Below, piece after piece: positions 57,873-64,000 of a stretch of DNA of 64,000 nucleotides. How positions within the stretch are numbered: the stretch's first letter is position 1; every line of letters starts with the position of its first letter. Position numbers and translations under genes: made by a program. This stretch comes from Oscillospiraceae bacterium (GTDB lineage Bacteria > Bacillota > Clostridia > Oscillospirales > Ruminococcaceae): positions 20,808-84,807 of the forward strand of contig JAFRTG010000003.1 in assembly GCA_017427265.1 (NCBI GenBank). The letters are read 5' to 3'. The notes under the pieces were generated by a model. It did no database searches and had not been told where the DNA came from. It saw only the letters and a list, made by a program, of their open reading frames with translations.

Positions 57873-60395
57873 TCATGTCATAAGGTCGAAGGAGAATCCG
57901 GTAAGATCATCCGGATCTCCTGATTTCTCTGTATTGTTGGAATAGATCTCAACTGACCGGAGCTGTACCTCCAGTTCTTCCCCGGCCAGGTCTTCAAGTT
58001 TGATGGGAATATCGTCCGGCGTATCATAATAATGAACGTCTGCGATATCTTCCGGTTCGGGTTCCCATACGGATTCTCCGTCCTCATCGATCACAGCGGC
58101 GGGTATCTCTGTTTCTTCATCTGCATCCTCCTCTCTCTGTCCGATTGCTTCACCCATATCCCGGCTCTCGATCTCATCATCGGGGATGCCGTAATACTGC
58201 GTATTGTCGGCATAGGCTTCTGTTCCGGAAACAGACGCAGCCTCCGTGTCCATTTCGAGAATTTCCTCATAGCTTGCGGGAATTTTATCGGCGGTCACTA
58301 CCGGTTCCTGTGCGGCATAGAGCACCTCATCCGGCTTTTCAGCCGGTTTCTTTGCTTTGGCAGCCTCCCTGATCTGCCGGATTACCTCTGCTCTTTTCGC
58401 TTTCTGTTCCGCTTCAAACTCCGCAACCGTCACGGAATGAATCTGTCGGATATCTGCACGGTTTTCGTCATCAGACAGACCGGTAAAGCGGAAATTTGGG
58501 TGATCGAACGCCGGATACTTTACGGCATAGGCCGGATCTTTGGATCGTATCATAACGATACAATCGCTGATCGGCATGGTCGCAAGCTCGTTCTGCTGCA
58601 TCAACTCTCTACCGAGGATAGAATTATTCTCGGAAGTGCTGCTCTGCTTGCCTTTCGTCCGGTTCTGCCCCTTGACATCAATCGTTTCTTTTCCGAGCTG
58701 CTCAGATATAGATTTGAGCGTCGTTTCCTCCTTTCCGCCCAGAAAGATGGTCGAATCGCAGTTACCGGTAATCACTTCCCATGTTTTCTCATACCGCGCT
58801 TTGAGCTGCGCAAGGTTCTGGATGATGACATTCAGGCTCATTTCCATGGAACGGACAAAGGCTATAACCTTGTCAAAGTCAGGAATTTGCCCGATATTAC
58901 TGAACTCATCCATGATGCACCGCACATGACACGGTAGCGTTCCATGATACTTGAAGTTTGCACGGTTTGACAGGGTATCGAACAGCTGCGTATACATCAT
59001 CGACGCGAGAAAATTGTAGGTGCTGTTTGTCGCAGAAATGATGATGAACAGCGCCGTCTTTTTGTCGCCGAGCGATTCAAGATGCACATTATCGCAGCAG
59101 GTCAGGTTTTTGAGGTTCTCCAGATTGAAGAAGAACGTCTTGACATTCGCAGACGAAACGAACGACTGACCGGTTTCCTCCGGTGCATTCCGGATTTCCT
59201 TATAAAGCCGAAATGCAAGCGTATCCGGCTTGCGGCGCTGCAATTCCAGAAACTCGCGGTCAAGCGGACAGAGAAATCCTTTTTCCTGCCGTGCAGCAAA
59301 TGCTTCATTGGATTCACCGGGAAGCTGTGTCAGGAACAGACCGTCTGGCTTCTGTGAACCCTGCGGCGGGTATTGCAGCCCACGCATCTTCTCAGTGATC
59401 GCATAGAAGTTGAGGTTGCTCTCATCGCGTGTTCCGGGAATGATCTTGCCGTTTTCATCGAACAGCGCGTTATACTCGGACTGCTCGATCAGCAGGAACA
59501 TCAGCGCAAGCAGCACGGTCTGTCCTTTCTGACTCCAGAAGTCATCCTTTTCGCCGTCACCCCTGGTTGCCTGAAACAGCACATCTGCCATCTTCTTGAC
59601 GTTATCCTCACAGAGGTCGCCGTTATGGTCATAGATGTAATGGAAAGGATTATAGTTGTTGGAATGCTCCATCTGGATCGTGTTGAACACGCGGACTTCA
59701 TAACCTGCTTCTTGCAGCAGTTTGGCAGTTGCCTGGTAGATTTCGCCCTTCGGATCGGTGATGACAAACGAGGTATTGAGTTGCAAAATATTAGTGATAA
59801 CCCAGAACAGCGTTTTACCGGAACCGGAACCGCCGATCACGAGGGTATTCAGATTGAGCCGATGCTGCTTGGTGTTCAAGGCAAGGTAGACATCCTTTAC
59901 CAGCACGATATTGTAATCGACTTGGGCGCAGATGAATTCGCCCTTGTCATCGTAGAGATACCCGCCGTTTTCATCACGCAAAGCCAGCTGATACGGATTT
60001 TTCTCCTTTTCCGCCAGCGCCCGGACTTCCTTTTCATCCGCCCACTTCGCAGAGCCATGCTCCGTGCCGCGACGGTGCAGGCGCTTCGGCTCCTCGCTGT
60101 ACTTGTAGAGCGCAAAGATGCCGATTACACAGACACCGACAAACAGCATTTTTGGCGCATAGCCGTCTTTTTTAGAGAGCGCAGAGAATATGACAGCCGG
60201 ATGCGACAGCACATAATGCAGCGCCGGACTGAGCTTGGAACTGTCGATCGAACCGTCTGCGCCGAGGGCGTAATCGAACGCAGCGCCCAGCACGACACAG
60301 CCAATCAACAGCACAACCTCGATTATGCTGAGCACAATCAGGGTTGTTCGGTCTATTTTCTTTCGGGGATGCGGGACAGTCAGCTTCTGACTCAT
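57873..60395 (-). CDS. VirD4/TraG-type coupling protein
   Basis: An 840-residue ATPase that brings the DNA-relaxase complex to the secretion channel. Two N-terminal membrane helices (about 17-41 and 78-100) are followed by Walker A NTLVIGGSGSGKTLFWV, Walker B IMDEFSNIGQIPDF and a Gln/Arg-finger region near LGGKEETTLKSISEQLG. The C-terminal 200 residues are acidic and disordered. Its ATG overlaps the preceding ORF stop (ATGA). It looks intact. Confidence 0.93.
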   Translation of the reverse strand: MSQKLTVPHPRKKIDRTTLIVLSIIEVVLLIGCVVLGAAFDYALGADGSIDSSKLSPALHYVLSHPAVIFSALSKKDGYAPKMLFVGVCVIGIFALYKYSEEPKRLHRRGTEHGSAKWADEKEVRALAEKEKNPYQLALRDENGGYLYDDKGEFICAQVDYNIVLVKDVYLALNTKQHRLNLNTLVIGGSGSGKTLFWVITNILQLNTSFVITDPKGEIYQATAKLLQEAGYEVRVFNTIQMEHSNNYNPFHYIYDHNGDLCEDNVKKMADVLFQATRGDGEKDDFWSQKGQTVLLALMFLLIEQSEYNALFDENGKIIPGTRDESNLNFYAITEKMRGLQYPPQGSQKPDGLFLTQLPGESNEAFAARQEKGFLCPLDREFLELQRRKPDTLAFRLYKEIRNAPEETGQSFVSSANVKTFFFNLENLKNLTCCDNVHLESLGDKKTALFIIISATNSTYNFLASMMYTQLFDTLSNRANFKYHGTLPCHVRCIMDEFSNIGQIPDFDKVIAFVRSMEMSLNVIIQNLAQLKARYEKTWEVITGNCDSTIFLGGKEETTLKSISEQLGKETIDVKGQNRTKGKQSSTSENNSILGRELMQQNELATMPISDCIVMIRSKDPAYAVKYPAFDHPNFRFTGLSDDENRADIRQIHSVTVAEFEAEQKAKRAEVIRQIREAAKAKKPAEKPDEVLYAAQEPVVTADKIPASYEEILEMDTEAASVSGTEAYADNTQYYGIPDDEIESRDMGEAIGQREEDADEETEIPAAVIDEDGESVWEPEPEDIADVHYYDTPDDIPIKLEDLAGEELEVQLRSVEIYSNNTEKSGDPDDLTGFSFDLMT

Positions 60396-61804
60396 CTTCT
60401 CGCCCCTCTCGGCGAAGGCTTCGGCATATCCGGTACATCAGGTGTATCCGAGATAGTAATAACCGGCTTGGTATCGGGCAGCGGCGATTCCTTGTGCAGA
60501 TCATCCAGCACATTGCCGTCCGGATGCAGCTCGTGACCGTTTCCGATTGTTGCGGCATCTGCCAGATCATCGGCTTCCGGCATTTCGTCAGCTTCCCTGA
60601 GCATATCCGTATCTGCAAGATACTGCTCATATTCTTCCTGTGAGCTGAATGTGAGGACAGAGTCTTCCTTGTCCATACCGGAAGCTTCGAGCATCTCTGC
60701 CTTCAGATCGGTCCATGCAGTCGTGCCCGTCGCCATGCGAACTGGCTTGCCCTCTGCATCCGTCGTATCCGCATCGCTCAGTCGTTTGCGCTGCTCATCA
60801 CCAACGAGAACAGTATAATCATGAACCACACGCGACCCATTGTGTCCTCCTTCCACCACAATATGTTTCTGCGGCTCTGCCGCGCTGCATACGATCATGC
60901 TGTCGATCGCAAGCTCATCGCGGTCTGTCAGGTGATTCATAGCTGAGTTGAAGTCAGTCTGCTGCGCCTGCACCGCCGCGACACGCTCCTTTACGGCATC
61001 TACGCGGATTTCCTGTGCTTTTTCGACCATCGTTTCCGCCGTCTGCGGGGATACGCCGAGCCCTGCAATCTTTTCCGCCGCTTCCTGGCGGTCAGCGGTA
61101 GACAGCACCACAGACGCCTTGCCGTAGGCGACCGTCATGGAATTCTGCCGGACTTCCTCGATCCGGAGAACGGTCTCCGGACTCTGCGCCTCCGCCTTGC
61201 TGTAAACCTCCTTTGCCATAGATTTTGCATCCGCTTCGCTCATACCGGCATCCATATACATCGCCGAAAGAAAATGCAGCGTGCGCTTTTTGTCCGCCAG
61301 TGAGAATTCCAGATGCTCTGTCTTCTCATGCGGCAGCGATTCACCCTTTTCAGTGATCTCCGTCGATCGGAATGTAGTGTTGACCATAAACAGGTCTTTT
61401 CCGGTGCGTTGAATGCTGTTTTCGACAGAATCCAGCGGCTTCTGCTTTGTGGTATACTCCATGCCGCTTGCGCCGGTATACTTGTGCTCGATGATCTTAT
61501 CCGGCTCGAAATCCTCCATCTTGAATGTTCGGTCAGCGGAAAGCAGCTTCGTATCCTGCCGCGCATAGAAGTCTGTGACGCGGTCTGCCTTGCTTGTCAA
61601 TGCATCGAGCGTCTTGCGGTCGGTAATTCCAAGTTGTGCTGTCAGTACCTCGCGCATTTTTGCACGAGACATCTTCTGCGGTTCCAGAACAGCATACTTT
61701 CCGTCCTGATCTCGGAATACCACACGCGGCTTTTCATCCTTCTTCGGCTGGAGATACCAGCATCCAAACAGCTTTGCATACAGGCTTTCGCCCTCCAGCT
61801 GCAC
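60392..61804 (-). CDS. Element protein, downstream part of a split PcfB-like gene
   Basis: A 470-residue soluble protein if started at the GTG at 61804. The frame is open further upstream to a TAG at 61940 and runs on into the PcfB-like ORF. Between 61804 and 61940 the codons read TQFGYDPVKADLAAAKFGEE and onward, so the GTG is not a natural start. It is rich in Glu, Asp and Lys with long helices and no recognised enzyme motif. It overlaps the virD4 start by four bases. Confidence 0.7.
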   Translation of the reverse strand: MQLEGESLYAKLFGCWYLQPKKDEKPRVVFRDQDGKYAVLEPQKMSRAKMREVLTAQLGITDRKTLDALTSKADRVTDFYARQDTKLLSADRTFKMEDFEPDKIIEHKYTGASGMEYTTKQKPLDSVENSIQRTGKDLFMVNTTFRSTEITEKGESLPHEKTEHLEFSLADKKRTLHFLSAMYMDAGMSEADAKSMAKEVYSKAEAQSPETVLRIEEVRQNSMTVAYGKASVVLSTADRQEAAEKIAGLGVSPQTAETMVEKAQEIRVDAVKERVAAVQAQQTDFNSAMNHLTDRDELAIDSMIVCSAAEPQKHIVVEGGHNGSRVVHDYTVLVGDEQRKRLSDADTTDAEGKPVRMATGTTAWTDLKAEMLEASGMDKEDSVLTFSSQEEYEQYLADTDMLREADEMPEADDLADAATIGNGHELHPDGNVLDDLHKESPLPDTKPVITISDTPDVPDMPKPSPRGARR

Positions 61805-61939
61805 ATTGCTCTCAATGCGCGAAAACTCGTTTTGCGCGCTGCTGCTGAAATACCGCTCTTTTTGCTTCCCAGTGAGTGCTTCCTCTCCAAACTTCGCCGC
61901 AGCCAGATCAGCCTTGACCGGATCATAGCCGAACTGCGT

Positions 61940-62746
61940 CTAAATCTGCTGTGAAACTGTTGCCTTATCCGGTATATGATCGAAGGAGACCTCTCTGCCG
62001 GAATGCAGGTCTTTCAGCGTATAGAAGCCGTTTTCGTCCTTGTCAAAGGAAAAGTTTCTCTCGATCTCCTTGCATTTTGCGACGAATTCCTCGCGGACGA
62101 TACGTACCGCGTCCTGATGCTTCACATCATGCAGGCAATACTGCTCTCCTCTTTTCGTTTCAACGAATACTGCGGGCAGATCGTGCGCTTTGAGCATAGC
62201 AGTCAGGTGCGGCACTTCCCATGCCTGCACCTTGAAATTGCTGAATGATTCCGGTTTTTCTGCGATTTTCTCCTTGATGCACTCAGTACAGATCTGCTTG
62301 AAAATCGGCAGGTCACCGCTGCGGACATTCGCATAGAGGTTGTTCTTGCCTTTCGTATTGGAGAAAGCAACGGGGATGCCGTACTTCTTCGCGGTACGGG
62401 CAATAGCTTTCCGGTCCTCCTGCGAGAAGCCATGCTGTGAGACAGACAGTGCTTCTCCGGTCTCTCTGGCATTTTCGGCGAGATCTTTCAGGGTGACTTC
62501 GCCGGGCTTGATGCCGGTCAGGTTCGTTGCGGTGACATTCGGCGGCTTTGTTTTCTCGGGCGCAGCGCTGCCTTTCGATGCTTTGATCTGTGCCTTTGCG
62601 CGAGCGCGGTCATGCTCCATGCCGAGAAGCTCCCGGAACAGCCTTCCGACCGAATCCAGCACAGACTTGAACGCCGCAAGTGCTGCGTCTGCTGCTTTTT
62701 CCGAAACCTGCATCGATACGGCGGTCACATCTTCGCTCATATTCAT
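61940..62746 (-). CDS. PcfB/DUF3801 family protein, upstream part of a split gene
   Basis: 268 residues to a TAG. It starts MNMSEDVTAVSMQVSEKAAD with AGATGGAGGTG just before. The DUF3801 core is seen in GALSVSQHGFSQEDRKAIAR-like residues (about 90-180) with KKYGIPVAFSNTKGKNN. PcfB-type proteins sit before the VirD4 gene and may help to load DNA. Past the TAG the same frame continues without break into the ORF at 61804, making a protein of about 784 residues. It is probably one gene interrupted by an amber codon. Confidence 0.75.
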   Translation of the reverse strand: MNMSEDVTAVSMQVSEKAADAALAAFKSVLDSVGRLFRELLGMEHDRARAKAQIKASKGSAAPEKTKPPNVTATNLTGIKPGEVTLKDLAENARETGEALSVSQHGFSQEDRKAIARTAKKYGIPVAFSNTKGKNNLYANVRSGDLPIFKQICTECIKEKIAEKPESFSNFKVQAWEVPHLTAMLKAHDLPAVFVETKRGEQYCLHDVKHQDAVRIVREEFVAKCKEIERNFSFDKDENGFYTLKDLHSGREVSFDHIPDKATVSQQI

Positions 62747-62770
62747 TTAGGTTCACCTCCATCTGCGGAC

Positions 62771-62823
62771 AAAAAAAGAGCCAGATATAATAGATAGTAG
62801 TAGGCATCAATAATATCTGGCTC
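62771..62823 (-). terminator. Terminator upstream of the PcfB-like gene
   Basis: On the minus strand, a stem of about 12 base pairs (62823-62811 with 62790-62778) followed by seven T. It ends the transcript of the 146-residue gene at 62904 before the main conjugation operon. Confidence 0.85.
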
Positions 62824-62903
62824 ACGTAAATATTCAGTTGTAGAGGGTATACCGGCAAGATTATGCCGGAGAAGAAATGGTTATTATTGCCGGTAGCGGC
62901 GCA

Positions 62904-63344
62904 TCAGAGCTTGATTTCGTCAATCGCGGACTGCATCAGCTTTTCGATTTCGGTAACGACACGCTCCTGATAGGCAATCTCATCTCTGCGGTAGGCGATC
63001 AGCGGAGCACATTCATCATCGACCATCACGCCACATACCTGCGGTAGCATTTCCTCATTCAGCATGAAGACTGAATCGTCCATCGGCGCATCATCTTCGT
63101 CAGAATCCGGCTCGTAGACGCCGGGAATCTCATACGGGTTGAAGTCAGGGCAGGTATTGATGTAGCGGTGCAGGCTGTCCGCTTCCACGAAGTATTTGCC
63201 GTTCTCATCTTTGAGTACGAAGAACGGACGGCGGCTGCAAAACGCTCTCTTGCAGATTTCGTTCATAAAGGAGACGCTGTAACCAAGCTTTGCTACGGCA
63301 GCAGGCATTGAATAGAGTTTCAGAGTCATAATCATCTGTTCCAT
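62904..63344 (-). CDS. Element protein of unknown function
   Basis: A 146-residue soluble protein from ATG 63344 (GGAGGGATG upstream). The longer frame to 63437 lacks a ribosome site. It includes AVAKLGYSVSFMNEICKRAF and SLHRYINTCPDFNPYEIPGV, then acidic residues and a helical end (QERVVTEIEKLMQSAIDEIK). No family was recognised. It is the first gene on the minus strand of the element and is separated from the conjugation operon by a terminator. Confidence 0.75.
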   Translation of the reverse strand: MEQMIMTLKLYSMPAAVAKLGYSVSFMNEICKRAFCSRRPFFVLKDENGKYFVEADSLHRYINTCPDFNPYEIPGVYEPDSDEDDAPMDDSVFMLNEEMLPQVCGVMVDDECAPLIAYRRDEIAYQERVVTEIEKLMQSAIDEIKL

Positions 63345-63478
63345 TATACATCCCTCCTGATTGATCGGCTGGCTCACGATCGGGGCCGTTTGTTTGTTTC
63401 TGTCTGCATCATTGCAGGCGACTGACAGATCGAGCATTGGTCTACATCGGCATCACCTCCGTCGATTGGGCAAAAGAA

Positions 63479-63511
63479 AAGCCCGTTTTTTCAAGGTCGA
63501 AAAATCGGGCG
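63479..63511 (-). terminator. Terminator-like hairpin upstream of the element
   Basis: On the minus strand, a GCCCG arm and poly-T (63511-63500) pair with poly-A and CGGGC (63490-63479), then TTTTCTTTT follows. It would stop transcription coming from the right. Confidence 0.65.
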
Positions 63512-63588
63512 GATAATAAAATATTCAGTTCAAAAACGGCTAATTTTATATGTCAATTTGCACAAGTCGAAAAAAATGCATCGTTTAT

Positions 63589-63739
63589 GGGAACTTCAAA
63601 AATCCATGTGTTTTTCTATTTTTTGAGTCCCCACGAGGGAACTATAGGAAAACAATGCATCTACGCGGTTTCCACATGGTTTTGAGGACTAGTATATGCC
63701 TGTTGTGGGAACTGTTTTGTGGGAACTCGCGTGGGAACT
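63589..63739 (+). repeat. Iteron-like GGGAACT repeats at the element edge
   Basis: Five copies of GGGAACT on the plus strand. Two are single (63589-63595, 63637-63643). The other three extend to GTGGGAACT at 63705-63713, 63719-63727 and 63731-63739, spaced 14 and 12 bases. The whole 63440-63815 stretch holds no recognisable gene. Confidence 0.6.
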
Positions 63740-63814
63740 AGGGGTGAAAATGGGTACAAAATGCTGTATTTTGGTGCTGATTTCAGCAATTTTATGCCGG
63801 ATAAATATAACGGA

Positions 63815-63855
63815 AAACGTCCTAAATGCGTTAAAATCAAGCATTTAGGACGTTT
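63815..63855 (-). terminator. Terminator of tRNA-Ser
   Basis: A 15-base-pair perfect stem (63815-63829 with 63841-63855), eight bases after the end of the tRNA on the minus strand, followed by TTTT. Confidence 0.85.
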
Positions 63856-63860
63856 CACAA

Positions 63861-63950
63861 TGGCGGAGAAAGAGGGATTTGAACCCTCGCGACCCTTTCG
63901 AGCCCTACTCCCTTAGCAGGGGAGCCCCTTCACCACTTGGGTATTTCTCC
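63861..63950 (-). tRNA. tRNA-Ser (GCT)
   Basis: A cloverleaf on the minus strand with a long variable arm. Acceptor GGAGAAA pairs with TTTCTCC, G73 follows, then an encoded CCA (63863-63861). The anticodon is GCT in loop CTGCTAA between CTCCC and GGGAG. Confidence 0.95.
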
Positions 63951-63983
63951 AATCATGGTGAATGCGATATCCGATGAAAAATG

Positions 63984-64000
63984 TGGCGGAGAGGGTGGGA
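63984..64000 (-). tRNA. Partial tRNA, probably Ser-type, cut by the window edge
   Basis: On the minus strand the last bases read CCTCTCC-G-CCA, the 3' acceptor and encoded CCA of a tRNA. It continues beyond the window, so the anticodon is not visible. Confidence 0.6.

Noticed and set aside
63719-63916. Plus-strand ORF ending MAEKEGFEPSRPF
   Set aside because: It is the antisense of tRNA-Ser, a well-known kind of false ORF.
63815-63950. tRNA-Ser 3' end as attachment site of the element
   Set aside because: The tRNA keeps an intact terminator directly after it, no direct repeat of the tRNA end was found on the other side, and the recombinase remnant is of the serine type, which rarely uses tRNA genes.

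Overview
The window looks like a chromosome segment of a Gram-positive gut Firmicute near Ruminococcus/Oscillospiraceae. This is inferred from the gene families (CotH/DUF4956/VTC-domain cluster, ECF transport parts, choline-binding-type repeats, sortase, YtrA-type GntR, single-chain glycyl-tRNA synthetase), strong AGGAGG ribosome sites, many TTGACA-17-TATAAT promoters and moderately high GC. No 16S rRNA or species marker is present.

Layout. 1-1.6 kb: an ECF-type sigma factor translationally coupled to a partial one-TM partner with a Thr/Arg tetrapeptide repeat. 1.8-6.7 kb: an autoregulated GntR-ABC-permease-permease-CPBP protease-hydrolase operon. 6.8-12.4 kb: a CotH kinase, DUF4956 and VTC-domain operon facing a two-component system, then a secreted cell-wall-binding repeat protein. 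13.4-15.8 kb: tRNA-His, -Arg and -Gly, YfcE phosphodiesterase, two small proteins and a likely structured RNA with its own promoter and terminator. 15.8-22.9 kb: a TIM-barrel/AMP-ligase fusion, a three-gene sortase operon and a degenerate GGDEF protein. 23-30.2 kb: a six-gene operon (MptD-type S component, AraC regulator, two ABC half-transporters, EcfT, EcfA) that looks like a chelate or small-molecule uptake system. 30.5-41.1 kb: housekeeping genes alr, ung, metF, a MetH-reactivation protein, a MetH lacking that domain, dtd and aspartate kinase. 41.2-41.4 kb: a second, unassigned small RNA on the minus strand with two identical C-rich loops. 41.5-46 kb: glyS and a TetR-glycosyltransferase-serine hydrolase operon.

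46-49.3 kb is a scrapyard. It holds an fbp 3' fragment, the first 55 codons of a secreted enzyme, a galE/galT piece cut at both ends, and the 3' end of a large serine recombinase. From 49.3 to 63.4 kb, on the minus strand, lies the conjugation module of a Tn1549-like integrative element: PcfB, VirD4, two VirB2/Maff2-like proteins, VirB6/TrbL, PrgI, VirB4 and accessory membrane proteins. Two of its reading frames are broken by single in-frame stops (TAG twice, TAA once). Two plus-strand passenger genes sit inside it behind near-identical promoter cassettes. The window ends in tRNA-Ser(GCT) and the start of another tRNA.

The most notable items are the two unassigned RNA genes (15547-15758 +, 41213-41416 -), the duplicated promoter cassettes, the in-frame amber codons, the isomerase-like/AMP-ligase fusion, and the metal/chelate-like ECF-ABC hybrid operon. 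No CRISPR array or complete insertion sequence was seen.
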